64,000 nt of DNA from Conus ventricosus (Eukaryota; Mollusca; Gastropoda; Neogastropoda; Conidae). The notes beneath the pieces are model-generated. The model worked only from the letters and a program-made list of their open reading frames with translations. It did no database searches and was not told the origin of the DNA. Positions 23,340-34,713 of this stretch are shown piece after piece (positions within the stretch are counted from its first letter, which is position 1; the number at the start of each line of letters is the position of its first letter). The translations under genes and the position numbers were made by a program. The stretch spans positions 12,785,819-12,849,818 of the forward strand of contig CM031601.1 in assembly GCA_018398815.1 (NCBI GenBank). Reading direction: 5' to 3'.

Positions 23340-24004
23340 GTGTGTTTTGTGCGAGTTAGCCTCTGTGCTTCTGTGTGTGTGTATGCATGCGCTTGTTCAT
23401 GTGTGTGTGTGTGTGCATGTGTGTTTATGCATACGAAGTTGCTCTCACACATGTAACCACATTGTTAAGCGCATGAACGTTTCCTTTTGTACAGTTTATT
23501 GGTATTTTATAGTTACAAACGCATTTTAACTCAGCCAACAGAGTGAGTGAATTCTTTGATTTAGAGTCTGTTCACACTTGGTGGTATTAGACTTTAAAAT
23601 AAAAAAAAAAGCGAGGAGAAGGAGAGTGCTTATAAAAATCTATTAATTTGATGCATGGAAAACACATTTGCTATTTGCACAATTTCTGATTTGTGGGTTA
23701 TTGTTTTCATAGAATCATGTACAGTCACATCCATGATCGATTCTTTATATAATGAAGTTAATCTTGAACAATGAAAAAGAATACAGTCCACTGATAGAAG
23801 GCTTGAAGAATCGCATGCTACATTTTGGGAAAATTTGGTTCTCCACAAATTCAGTCGAAGCTTGTATATATTGAAGATGACAAATATCATGGACATGATA
23901 AGATTTCACACTTCTCTGGAAAGTGTTCACTGTTCACGCATTTTTCTAATAACGAATTAATTTCTTGAACATCAAGTTTTCAATTACTCTCATACCTGTG
24001 TTTT
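21651..24004. other. Intergenic stretch, no gene recognised
   Basis: Contains a poly-C run at about 21,957-21,976 and GT-rich microsatellites at 23,310-23,430. Short ORFs have no domains or splice context. I see no RNA gene. Confidence 0.6.
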
Positions 24005-24280
24005 TCTTAATGCACCATCTTTAGCTAATTTATCTGCTGTTTCATTACCAGATATGCCACAGCATGATGGAATCCAGCAAAAAGATGATATCCCAGTTTG
24101 CTTCAGCATTATAACATGTATATAATATCTTATTTCAAAACGTAAATCTTTTCTTATTTTTGATTCTCAAAGTGGCAAGCTTTATAGCACTGACTTGGAA
24201 TCAATCTCAGAAAAGTATGTTATAGACACACATAAAAATCAACGCCATAAGAATAGCATACAGTTCTGCGGTAAATATGG
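24005..24280 (-). pseudogene. RNase H domain remnant of a LINE
   Basis: On the minus strand the conserved order of a LINE RNase H domain can be read across stops and frame changes. It reads IFTAELYAILMA near 24,270-24,235, IDSKSVL near 24,200, and WIPSCCGISGNETADKLA near 24,080-24,020. The catalytic-type Glu and Asp positions (AEL and DSK) are recognisable. It derives from an I-group-like element, related in type to the one at 1.3-7.3 kb, but much older. Confidence 0.72.
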
Positions 24281-26349
24281 AGAACCCTTTCCCAAGAGAA
24301 AAGATCTACAAATCTTACAATGGAATCACAAAACTGGACCCTGCATATTATTCTAAAACCATCTTTACAGATGGTTTAGCCAGTAGACAACTACAAGAAG
24401 AGTTGCCGCTGCAATTTCCTTTAAAGAAAAAAAAAGAAATAACAACTTCCAACAATCAGTCATTGCAAAGCACTCCCAGTCCCAGTCTCTTTTTCTGTTT
24501 CTCTTTATTCATACAGCATTCAGTCATGCACAATCAGCCTTAAGACTGGCATGGATGCTAAAAACAATGCAATGACAAAAACAATCCATATAGAAAAAGG
24601 GGTTCTGGTTTGAAGCTCTCCCAGTGATATGAACAAACATAATACACACATTTCCGCTCTTTTTTTTTTTCACGTTCTACTGATGCGTCTGGAACGTGTT
24701 GCATATGTGCATGTAAGCAGAAAAGCTAGAAGATCCATGTGTAAATTGTTGTTTCATAAAAAAAACAAAAGCACCCCTCCCCTCCCAAAAATTATGTTTA
24801 CACACACACACACACACACACACAGAACAAGACAAATCAGTTGCTAAGACAATGTTCCATTTCAAGTCTTAGATTTGGGAAACTCAACAAACAACCAGAA
24901 TGAAGATGAGAAAAAGCAAGTTTTACAACAGTTGCATCACTTAGATGAAACCAAGTCAACATAGGGACATAGATTAAGATAAGAAAAAGGCCCACCAAAA
25001 CCTGTCCACAAACAATAGTCATGATCACCTGAAATAACCCATAAGCTGGCCACACAAGTACCACAGATATCACTCCATTTCTTTCATCACCAAAGTTTCG
25101 CTTACGTGCACACTTGCAAACACACTGATACAAGCCATACATTACAGCACAGTTGCATATGAAAATAAGGGGACAAAATATATTTGGTTATGTACTTTAT
25201 ATTTTAATAAAGTAATGTTTTGTATGTTTGTTCCATTGCATATTTTTTTCCTACCTTAAAAAAAAAGTTCAATCACATGAAGGCATATGCATGTTATGGA
25301 GATGAAATAGTCTTCTGTTTGCTGAAATATTCACATGATCTTGACACATGTGCTTAAAAGAGAAATTGTACACTCAAAGAAACAAAGTGTGCACTGGAAT
25401 GTTGTAAATATAAAGGAGTCACTGAAGAAATCAAGACAGGCAAAGTGTTTTTTTTGGTACTATTTACAATTTCATGAAGAGCCAGTAAAATTACAGCAAA
25501 GTCTTGACATTTCCACAGAAACGGTGTTCTAAGCCATGATTACCAATGGTTCCGGACTAGACATGTATTACATGGGTCATGGCTTGTACCAGCTTGGCAC
25601 TGTATACTGAATTTAAGGTGTGTGTGTGTGTGTTTTAAATTTCTACAGTGAGCATATTAACAAGTCAGCGAGGAAAGACCAAAATTTGTTCATGAAGCAG
25701 GTAATTCATGGAGGAGTACTGACATATGTGCCATGGGGAAAAAAAAGAAAAGCAATGACATGTTTGAATAAAATATAGAATGTATTTTGTTCATGTGTTT
25801 TATTCTTTGTTCATTGAAATACCTAGATATGAAGAGCAGACATGAATAAAATTTGTTCACAGATAGGACAGACCAACAGCAGCACATATACCCTAAATTA
25901 CACTCTGGCAGTGCTTGCAACCCACAGCCTTTGGTGGCACTGTTCTTGAGAAGAATCCAAGCTGCCTTCTTCACACTGACCCAACTGTAGGTAGACGTCC
26001 ATCCATGTTGTCAGCTGCAAAGACTGTTGGTTACTTTCTTTCCATACACATTCACACTAGTGTACCATCCCTGCTGTACAATGCCCCCTCTAACACCCCC
26101 CCCCCCCCCCCAACACATATAACCAATAGTAAAACTGAAACATCGGGGGTGGGGGTGGGGGGGGGGGGGGGGGGGGGGGGGTGGGCGGGGGAGGGGAGCA
26201 GCTGGGACATAAAGTGGACATAGGTTTGTACACTTAGAAGGACAAGGTCATATGACACCAAACTTGCCAGTGGCAATGATAACACTGTGTGAACGCAAAC
26301 ATATTGTACATAAACGCATATTAAAGGAAAAGACAGGCAGATCAAACAA
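24281..26349. other. Intergenic region downstream of KIF4, nothing coding
   Basis: AT-rich sequence with a (CA)n run at about 24,799-24,824 and the C and G homopolymers near 26.1 kb. No supported gene. Confidence 0.6.
26096..26192. repeat. Facing C16 and G25 homopolymer tracts
   Basis: A run of 16 C (26,096-26,111) is followed 45 bp later by G-rich sequence with a 25-G core (26,157-26,181). The two tracts can pair as a hairpin, or the G-rich strand can form a quadruplex. They lie about 170-270 bp past the KIF4 poly(A) signal. Confidence 0.85.
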
Positions 26350-26366
26350 TTCAGTCACATTGTTTC

Positions 26367-26372
26367 TTTATT
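26367..26372 (-). terminator. KIF4: KIF4 polyadenylation signal AATAAA
   Basis: AATAAA on the minus strand, about 135 nt after the KIF4 stop codon at 26,507. It implies a short 3' UTR ending near 26,350. It is the first canonical signal after the stop. Confidence 0.65.
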
Positions 26373-26506
26373 TTTTTTGTATCCTGTGATGCTGTCTGCT
26401 CGCCACACCACTTCTCTCACTTACTATCACACATCACTGGGCACAATCCTCTCCACAAAAGACACTGTGGCCAACACTTTGTTTCTTTGTGGTCCAGTCA
26501 ACCCAG

Positions 26507-26845
26507 TCAAGACAAGGGCCCAAAGTAACTGGCATTGGAGCTGGTGCTGTACATGGCACGCTTCCGTTTGGGGACTTCCTTGTGGGCAACCTCCTCTGGC
26601 TCTTTGAAGGCCATCTCACCACTGCGTTTGGTGCGCTGAGTGGCTTTCTTGTCCCCATCACCTGAGCTGTTCCCATCCTCCGAACTGAGCTTCTCTGTCA
26701 GTCTGGTCCTGGAAGTGCGCTGGGGCTTCTTGTTCTCCACCGCTGTCAGAACCTTGCTGGAGGCTTTGCTGTTGGTGTCCGCATCATCGTTGGATTCGAC
26801 ATTGAAGGTGCTGTTCAGTGCACTGTTGCTGCTGCTGGTCACCGT
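26507..26845 (-). CDS. KIF4: KIF4 window exon 20, C-terminus and stop
   Basis: 339 nt in phase 0, TTTCCAG acceptor, TGA at 26,507-26,509. It starts TVTSSSNSALNSTFNVESND, continues as a lysine- and serine-rich tail, and ends KRKRAMYSTSSNASYFGPLS. The end resembles the vertebrate KIF4A C-terminus (KKKKRALASNTSFFSG). Confidence 0.92.
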   Translation of the reverse strand, partial: TVTSSSNSALNSTFNVESNDDADTNSKASSKVLTAVENKKPQRTSRTRLTEKLSSEDGNSSGDGDKKATQRTKRSGEMAFKEPEEVAHKEVPKRKRAMYSTSSNASYFGPLS

Positions 26846-27483
26846 CTGGAAACATAGGCAAAAGTATTTAGTTTGTCTGATGAGAGTTGGAGTGATATCG
26901 CTTGATATAATGGGTTGAAAACAAAACATTGATGTCAGTCTCAACAGAGGACGTGTGTGTGTGTGTGCGCGTGTGTATGTGTATGAGATGTGCTTGCATT
27001 TTCTTTATGCTAAGCAGAGGAATAAAGCAATGTCCATGTTTAGTATCATTAATATTCATGCAGTTCATCCTAGAAAGTGACCACCTTCAGTCCAGAAGAA
27101 GTCATGTTGGTTGCACAGAATGACGAAACGTATTATATAAAAGTACAAGATATTTTCATCATATAAACTCTCTCTTCCTCTGTTCCAAGACCAGGTTTAT
27201 CCTTTTTCCAATAAGAATTCATAATAACTTTATAAAAATTAAATTAAAGAAAGAAAAAAAACTCGACCAGCTTTCCCATGCTCTCTCTCTCTCTCTCACA
27301 TGTGTGTACACACAAACTAAAAACTATATCATCAGCAATAACAATCAAAAAAAAAAAAAATGTAAGCAATGCATTTCACTCTTTTCACATGGAATCCAAG
27401 TTTCACTGGCTAATCATTCCATTCTTTCCTGCTTGATCAATGTTCACAGACATGGGTAAAACATCACTGATTCCAATACTCAC

Positions 27484-27615
27484 ACTGTCTGGTGTCTTGT
27501 TCTGACAGACCTCGGAGCTGCAGCCACAGTCACTGCTGCACTGCCGACTGCTCTTGAAGCATGAGCAACGCTTGCTGCCACAGTCCCCTTTACAATGGCA
27601 CGAGAACCAGAAGAC
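27484..27615 (-). CDS. KIF4: KIF4 window exon 19, CXC cysteine-rich domain
   Basis: 132 nt in phase 0. The acceptor is TGCAGAG and the donor AGT|GTGAGT. It encodes the diagnostic KIF4 cysteine-rich domain: CHCKGDCGSKRCSCFKSSRQ followed by CSSDCGCSSEVC, with ten cysteines in the family spacing (CSCKGWCGNKQCGC in KIF4A). In vertebrate KIF4A this region binds an iron-sulfur cluster and is needed for localisation. It is the strongest single mark of gene identity in the window. Confidence 0.95.
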
Positions 27616-29162
27616 CTCTGCAGAGCAAACCATGTTTCATCTTCACTCGATCATTCTATTACATCACAATGCTGCCAAAATGATTTACCAACAGCTTGAC
27701 AAAACAGGAAGATCCATGCATACATGGCACATAGATCAAACAAAATAATGATAAGTGAAGATGGTGCACATGGGATCCCAAACATTCGCCTGAAGATTTT
27801 TCAGGGTCACTCCAGCAGATGAATTCAATTCTCAGCTTTTAGCTAAGATCAGAGTGTCAGTAGATATTATTTTACATGTATATCAGCAGGATAATGTCCT
27901 GAGTGAAACTGCCTCGCTGTAACTCTATCAAACTGGAGTCTCTCTACCATACAGCAGTGACACAGGAATCATACTAAACAGATGTAGGAATCATACTGAA
28001 TAGATGTGGGAATCATACTATATAGATGTGGAATCATACTAATAGATGTGTCAAGTTGTATCATACAGCTGTGTTAGAGGCACGGACGGTAACCAACTTC
28101 CATTGTTGTTGTTGTTGCTGCTGTTTTCATTCTGGACAAAAGATTTTCAACAGGTCCTGCTGTTGAATTTCAGGTTCGTGGGATGACGTCAGCAAAACGC
28201 AGTGATTTCATTACCATAACTCCTTCTTGCAATATGTGTTGTCCTTCTAACATTGTTGATCCCTTTTTTCAAACTTTTGAAATCCACACTTGTCTGAAGT
28301 CAATGTAGTGTATTATATCATGAATGGTCACTAACAACTATAACACAAAAGGATATTTATGACGCACCACATTCACATTATCCCTCCCCTACATTAACAG
28401 AACAGACCACCTATAACATGTCATACATGCTGTATCCTCATGAATTGAACTGGAAATGAAATTTGTTTTAAAGAGTATATCAATATTTGCCAGGCCTCAA
28501 ATTACAGCACTCGTTCAGTCATGGAAATGTGAATTACAACATACATTACTCAAAGCACCACACAAACAGCAGTAAAACTGTACAGATGCCACAAAACTGA
28601 AACAGCCATGCGGATTATTTGTACCGTGTTTCCTTTCCTAGGGATGGAGAAAACTGTCTGAACTTCTTGCAGTCAGACAAAAAACCAAGTAAACGTTCAG
28701 ATCTTTACACAATGCAGCCTACAATGATGGGCTGAAACAAATTTACCAAACAACTTCACACGATTTTATATCATGTTTCATGAATTGATATAACTTTACA
28801 CAGGGCTAACTGAACTGGTAATGAGCTGAGCGTTTTTTTTGTTTTTTGTTTTTTTTCTCTCACAAATTTACACAGATTTCAAAAGTTTTGGTTCAATCAT
28901 CAAATTCACCAACATGATTGCAAACCTCTGTTCATCTATTTTTCCTAATTTTCTTGGCGTTAGTTCTATTAGATGTCCTCAAGATATAGTTCAGGTAATC
29001 ATCCTCAACCATATTGGTGAGATGATCAAACATCAGCATATTGAGACAGATCAGTTTATCCATGAACTTATCAAGAATGAGAGGAAGGCATGCTGTGTCT
29101 ATCAGCAGTATCGCTAACTCATCCACTATCTTCTACAGAAGTCCCACACACTGGCCTCTGAC
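27616..29162. other. KIF4 intron, nothing further recognised
   Basis: Intron between the CXC exon and the acidic-linker exon. It contains short direct duplications near 27,970-28,050 and a small (GTT)n run near 28,105. No transposon domain is seen. Confidence 0.55.
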
Positions 29163-29324
29163 CTTGATGGGTCTACGATTGAAGACAGGAGTCTGCTGCC
29201 AGTTGGGGTCATTGGTCTCATCGTCCTCGTCGAAGTCTTCATCCGTCTCCAGGTCAGTGAAACCACCAGGGGTTTCTGGAGGTTGGGGCACAGGAGGCAG
29301 CTTCTTGTTGGGTTTGTCTTTCAT
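29163..29324 (-). CDS. KIF4: KIF4 window exon 18, acidic linker
   Basis: 162 nt in phase 0, CCTTCAG acceptor and ATCAAG|GTCAGA donor. It encodes a lysine and proline start (MKDKPNKKLPPVPQPPE), an acidic run (DEDFDEDDETNDPNWQQTP) and a basic end (NRRPIK). Vertebrate KIF4A has a similar acidic block ending in a W.PTK motif before the CXC domain. Confidence 0.9.
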
Positions 29325-30027
29325 CTGAAGGCAGAAAACAGTGATGCTGAACACATGTCGTGATTTGGGTCATCAGTCCAGGACATCTGGCTCCATCATA
29401 TTCATCCAACACAACATTCATTATTTCCCCTTTGGACGTTTGTTTTTCTCTCTTTATCTGCAACCAGCCAATTCAGAAGGCAGCTGCACAACACAGCAAA
29501 TGTCACTGTTCAATCTGAAGTGTTGCGACACACAACTGTTTCATAGTAGACTTACACAACAAGAACAGGTAAAAAAAATAACTCTACTTTCACTGGGCAC
29601 CCGCCCACCTCCTCCCTCCAACCCCATTACTCTGAATATGGTTAGGGCAGCCACAAGTGTCAGCAAATAATTCTCAAAGATTGATGTTAACTAAACTTTC
29701 TTGTACCATACACACACACACAAGAAGTATCAAAATTATGAGGAGAAATATGTTCAATAATAAACATATCATAAAAATGAAAGAAAAAGTGTCTTGAGAA
29801 AAAGAAGTGTCACTCTTCAACAAACAATACGCAAGGAAAAGATGGCAGGGTACATGGTGGTACCTTGCACACTGAACTACTGTGAGAAAGTACCTTTTGA
29901 TGTGGGAGACATCAGGTGATCAGCAGCTAGCAAAGTCTGTGGATTTGTTCTCTCTGGAGCAAAGCTTGTGTTTGGCAACTGTTTTGTTGGTTTGTTTTAG
30001 CTAAGTCTGGTTCACTTTTCTTTATTG

Positions 30028-30360
30028 CAGAAAACCTGTCCTTTACATACAGTATTCCTCATTGCAGAGAACCTGTCCTTTACATACAGTATTCCTCATT
30101 GCAGAGAACCTGTCCTTTACATACAGTATTCCTCATTGCAGAAAACCTGTCCTTTACATACAGTATTCCTCATTGCAGAGAACCTGTCCTTTACATACAG
30201 TATTCCTCATTGCAGAGAACCTGTCCTTTACATACAGTATTCCTCATTGCAGAGAACCTGTCCTTTACATACAGTATTCCTCATTGCAGAGAACCTGTCC
30301 TTTACATACAGTATTCCTCATTGCAGAGAACCTGTCCTTTACATACAGTATTCCTCATTG
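30028..30360. repeat. 37-bp minisatellite, nine copies
   Basis: Nine nearly identical units of TGCAGAGAACCTGTCCTTTA plus CATACAGTATTCCTCAT. Two copies have AAAA for AGAA. The unit keeps plus-strand frames open by chance. It lies in a KIF4 intron. Confidence 0.97.
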
Positions 30361-31043
30361 GAATATACTGCCTCTCATGCAAATCATGATCCAAATGGAA
30401 ATTCAAATGACCTAACTTCAGTCACAAAAAGGTTTTCCAGAAACGGCTTATTATCATGTGTGCTACCAGTAGATTTATCAAAACCTGAAAGGTAGGGGTC
30501 TAGGGACTGCCCAGACCCTGGCGAGGTACAGAGGCACTGCCCCTCTTGGGGGTCAGGGAGGCAAGCCCCCTTGAAGCAGAAAGAAAAACGTGCTTTAGAA
30601 GGCAAATGAAAGACTTGTCGATAGTAAAGTGGAAAAGTAGGCCTGAAATCAAAGCTAAAAGTTCATAAATAAATACATAAAATACAATTGAAATACAATT
30701 TCCTGAAGAAAATCAAAGATCACTTTTTTCCTCTAATTTTTTTGTTTGTTTCAAATTGAATCTTCATAAATCTTTTTACCTTTTAAATCTCCCATACACT
30801 GCAGATTGTATTCTGAAGTAAAGAGGGACTCAAGATTGTCTTCTGGAGTCACCATGAGTTATACTCCTGACTTTGAAGTCACTGAAAACCAGAGCTACTA
30901 CATGAATTCATTTTTGGCAGATGGCTGCATATATACTTGGTTTAAGAAACCACAATACAGCTTCTCTACAGATAAAGTTTTGGCATTCCATTTGAAATCG
31001 CCATGCATGAGGAATGTAGTCATGGTAAAATTTGCCGTCACCA

Positions 31044-31414
31044 GCCGCCGTGGCAAAGTGGTTAGCGTCGCGGACTCCCGGCTGGGAGGTCGTGGGTTCG
31101 AATCCCATCAGAGTCATGTGGGTTTTTCTACCCCGACCTGCTCCTACCCAGAGTTGAGTTTGCTGCGGACTCAGTTGGGAAGACTGGGACCACACAGTCG
31201 AGTTTCATCCACTTAATGGATGCGTTTCTGAGAGTGTTGCTCAAATTTCCTGACCAACACTGCAGGTACCTGTATCTCTCGGGCCTGGTTGATGCAGGGA
31301 TATATTATGAAAGGAAGCGTGGAGTACAGCCCTGTCATGTAGTCTCAGACCGAAATGGAAATCCGAAGCATCGTCTTCATCATCCTCATTCTCATCGATC
31401 AGCATAAAAAAAAA
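31044..31414 (+). mobile_element. tRNA-derived SINE
   Basis: Starts with a tRNA-like head: A-box TGGCAAAGTGGTTAGCG and B-box GGTTCGAATCC inside a T-arm-like stem (GTGGG/CCCAT). A tRNA-unrelated body of about 280 bp follows and ends in a short A tract (31,406-31,414). RNA polymerase III promoters of this type drive SINEs that use LINE machinery. It is in a KIF4 intron on the opposite strand. Confidence 0.88.
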
Positions 31415-31859
31415 TGTCTCAAATTCTGTGGCCCTTCATGCCCTGCTCTCATGGTGACCTCAGTTTCGATGTCCTCTCCATGTCTGTGGTCTTGGTTTGG
31501 TTCCGTGGGGGGTCACCGGTATCGGCGAGTCCATGGGGGATGTCGCTGGACGGACGTGGTGGCGCCCTCCGGAGGGTGAGCTCACTCACGCCAGTTCCCG
31601 ATTAAGCAATATTGTTGTCAGTAGGGGGCTTTAGTAGGTGGTGTCCTGCGTATGTTAGATCAGAACAGGCGCCACTGAACACCACCGAAGTGACTCGACA
31701 GCAGTGAGTGTCTCCTCCGGTGGGTTGCCTCTTGACGACTGACACTGACAGTACCTGTGGATTGCCGGTGCCGGGCTGCGGCGGGGCCGACCGGGCTGTG
31801 GCGGAGTGTCGGAATGAGAGGTGTGGGTGCACTGCCTCTGAGGTGGCGCAGAGGTTGGG

Positions 31860-31891
<32 letters not shown>
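31415..31891 (+). mobile_element. GC-rich retroposon-like unit with poly(A) tail
   Basis: About 450 bp of markedly GC-rich sequence ending in 27 A residues (31,865-31,891), directly after the SINE. No ORF with a domain is seen. The tail suggests retroposition, possibly a second SINE or a processed RNA; I do not recognise the source. Confidence 0.5.
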
Positions 31892-32515
31892 TTGCTGTCA
31901 CTCTGTGAAATCTGAAGTCTTCAAACAAACGGAACAGAAAGCCCCCCCTGGCATGTCCATCTTCTGCAGTCACAGGCCAACTGTTTCACCTTTAGATCCT
32001 TTTCTGTCAGCTATTCCCATCGCCACGATTTCAAAACACTTTTCTCCACCTCCTCTAGCTTTGAGACACTGCCTTTTGTCAAAAGGGCATTGCAACAATT
32101 GTGCCGCTGTCACGCTAAAGTGTGGAGCATCGCCTTTCGAATATGTGTGTGTCTGTGCTATCGAAGCAACCTGAAAGAAGTGGAGCACTTTGTGCCTACA
32201 GCATGGAAGAGTGAGAACAGAGCGCACTGAAAACTTGAATCGGAATTCAAACGGATAATGGAACTGCTGTCCGATTGAAACCTTTCTTCGAAAATTCAAT
32301 GTTCCTCAGATTTTACAAAACTGGCATTGCCAGCGCCAGCCATTATTAAAACCGACATTCACGCACAGTATCACCCATGTATTATTCTGTCCATTTCAGT
32401 TCCTTTTAGCCTGTTTGTGTGGGTTTAATATGGGTTTGTTTTAATGTCACAGTTGTTGCTATTATCAGTCATTATTCTCACTTCCAAATCCAGGAGTTCC
32501 AAAGTCTACACTGAC

Positions 32516-32617
32516 CTGGGGTTTGGGTCTTGGGGTGAGGAAGGGGGAGCCGTGGGGGTCATCAATACTGGGCATCAGGGCCAGCTTGCCATCGTACATC
32601 ATCAGACCTGTCATCTT
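32516..32617 (-). CDS. KIF4: KIF4 window exon 17, proline-rich linker
   Basis: 102 nt in phase 0, GTTGCAG acceptor and CCCCAG|GTCAGT donor. It encodes KMTGLMMYDGKLALMPSIDD and then HGSPFLTPRPKPQ. The end resembles the vertebrate PPKPKP segment after the coiled coil. Confidence 0.88.
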
Positions 32618-32937
32618 CTGCAACGCAAGAAATTGGAAAACATTCAGACATGAGTCATTGGTAACACCTGCGTCACTTCTGCTCAGTCTCTTTCTGGCTT
32701 TCTCCATCAAACACTGTAAATCCAAACCGACCAGAAGAAAAAAAATGAAACAGTATTAAATCACACTGTTATTAATCATTTTAGATAAAGCTCCTGACAC
32801 AGGCCTACCAAACACTTTAGCAGAGTTCTATTTCTCACCAAGACCCCATATATGAAGCAATAAGAAACTGATTTTAACCACAAAATTTATCTTTCCTTCC
32901 ACTTGACTAGTATAGTCTCTGTCCCCTGTGGAAAAAA

Positions 32938-33161
32938 TCATTGCATCGAACTGCATATAAACTCATAAACAATAATGAACACATAGCAATTTAGAATAAG
33001 AGAATGCACATATAAACTAGAGGAAGAGAGTGTGGGAGTGAGGGAGGGATGGAGAGTGACACAAGAAAGAGAGAGGTGGGGACTTGGAGGCACAGAATAA
33101 AGAGACGGAGTCTCTGACACGAGGAGAGACAGAAGAAGAAAAAGAAGAAGAAGAGGAGGAG
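32938..33161 (+). repeat. Dispersed repeat copy 1, GAA-rich tail
   Basis: About 220 bp nearly identical to 57,328-57,559. It begins ATCATTGCATC, contains GGTGGGGACTTGGAG, and ends in AAGAAG repeats. It is a short interspersed element of unknown family. Confidence 0.8.
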
Positions 33162-33783
33162 AAGCATATAAAAAACTGGCACATCAAAAATAACAAACTA
33201 CAATGAAGAAGAGTCGTAAAAGATCAAGTCATGCAATGATAAAAAAAAAAGCTGAAAGACACCAGACACGCCCAACTCAGCAGCAAACAACAATGGTGAG
33301 ATCAAGGTGCCTGTTTTTTCGTATGCCAAACCCTTAGTCTCTTGTGCAGATTCTTTTTGTACTAAAGAACAACAAAACCAAAACAAAACAAAAAAGTGAA
33401 GATCAGTGATGATATTTTCTTGTGCTCATTTGGAGACGTTACTAAGACAGCATTAAAGGAAGAGCCTGACTGAAGCTGAGCACCGTGGGTTCAGACTTAG
33501 CAGTACTAGAGTAACACCACCGACAGAACATGTAGGACAGGACAGCAGAATGAAAAAGGAAGAGGGAAGCAGACCAGACAGTTTCAGTGCTATCAGCATC
33601 TGCCTGCAGCATTATTAGATTATAATTCTTAAACATATTTTATGTTTTCTATACATTCAAAGACAGCAGAAGTGTCACACAAACTGACAAGCAAACACAA
33701 ACACAGACGCATTGATATGTGTGCATATGAGTTTCATGCTTGTAAACATGCACACATGCTCAGCACATCTGAACGAAACTTAC

Positions 33784-33861
33784 TCTTTTCAGTTCCTCAT
33801 ACTCAGCGGTTTTCTTCTCCAGGTCTTCTGCCACTGTAGACAGCTTGCCAAGTTCTTCTGC
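33784..33861 (-). CDS. KIF4: KIF4 window exon 16
   Basis: 78 nt in phase 0, CCTGCAG acceptor and AAAAGA|GTAAGT donor. It encodes AEELGKLSTVAEDLEKKTAE and YEELKR, the last coiled-coil segment before the tail. Confidence 0.88.
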
Positions 33862-33998
33862 CTGCAGGCACGGACATCAACATCCAGTCAACACAACAGA
33901 AACTTCCACATCCATTTCTGGACCAAAGCAAGCTGGACTTTAGGCCTGACCAAAGCCTTGGATTAATAAATGTCAATCAGGCCCTTCCAGAGACTTAT

Positions 33999-34132
33999 GT
34001 ATAACTTCTAAATAAACCTATCTTCTATAACTTCTAAATATGCCTATCTTCTATAACTTCTAAATACGCCTATCTTCTATAACTTCTAAATAAACCCATC
34101 TTCTATAACTTCTAAATAAGCCTATCTTCTTT
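33999..34132. repeat. 26-bp minisatellite, five copies
   Basis: Five units based on TTCTATAACTTCTAAATAAG and CCTATC, lying about 140 bp past the exon 16 acceptor (33,861) on the upstream-intron side. Confidence 0.92.
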
Positions 34133-34494
34133 CTTCAAATAATAGTGTCTGTGCACTGTGGCCTCATCACTTAACAGACATGGTGTGAAGTATATGGACT
34201 AAATCATGTGCAGTTAAGCCTCCGTGTTGAAACTGAAACCTTACATCCACTAAAATAACACATTTAAAGAAAAAGAAAGAAAAAAAAAAAAGTGGAGCAC
34301 ACCAAAACAAACAACAGAAATTCCAGCAGTACACAGTTCCTGTAGAGAAAAAGTTTTCTGTTGATAATAAAGGGGAAAAAAATTGGCAGCCTAAAGAACC
34401 TTTAACAGGAGTGTGAATATATAAATCTGTATGTTTCTGAGCAGACACTGAAACACACACACACACAAACAACCACACACACACACAAACACTG

Positions 34495-34517
34495 CCCCCC
34501 CCCCCCCCCCCCCCCCC
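34495..34517. repeat. C23 homopolymer
   Basis: 23 C on the plus strand, a G run in the KIF4 transcript about 110 nt after the exon 15 donor. Confidence 0.9.
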
Positions 34518-34627
34518 TTCTCCCCCACACACACCATTTTGATTCCTTTCCTGACCTCTGTCTGCCTTGTATGCCTATTCACAAGAGCACTGATGAATGT
34601 CCGTCAGCAAGAAAGTGGGGGACCGAC

Positions 34628-34713
34628 CTGAATGTTCAGTTTCTTCCTGAGTGCCGGTCCCCTGCCTGCTCCTCACTCTGCTTGTTCTTCTCCATTCCCA
34701 GCAGGAACAGAGT
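34628..34713 (-). CDS. KIF4: KIF4 window exon 15, frame disrupted
   Basis: 86 nt between GACCAG and ATTCAG|GTCGGT. Phase 0 is expected on both sides, so 84 or 87 nt would fit. It starts TLFLLGMEKNKQSEEQAG, which follows exon 14 exactly as VLYLLSQLQ follows QHQEK in KIF4A. The frame then hits a TGA at 34,636-34,638. Read in the other frame, the exon ends ALRKKLNIQ and joins exon 16 smoothly. One base is therefore missing in the GGGGACCGGCAC stretch, either by sequencing error or by a real mutation. Confidence 0.8.

Noticed and set aside
25915..26345. Gly- and Pro-rich ORFs on both strands
   Set aside because: They are translations of the G and C homopolymers.
30028..30360. Regular repeats considered as a CRISPR array
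   Set aside because: The units are contiguous with no variable spacers, and the genome is eukaryotic.
30025..30495. 156-codon ORF with repeated ENLSFTYSIPHCR
   Set aside because: Direct result of nine 37-bp tandem copies. No start codon at its listed beginning (TTG) and no domain.
31044..31130. Possible functional tRNA gene
   Set aside because: A and B boxes are good, but there is no complete cloverleaf with a matching acceptor stem, and a SINE body with an A tail follows.
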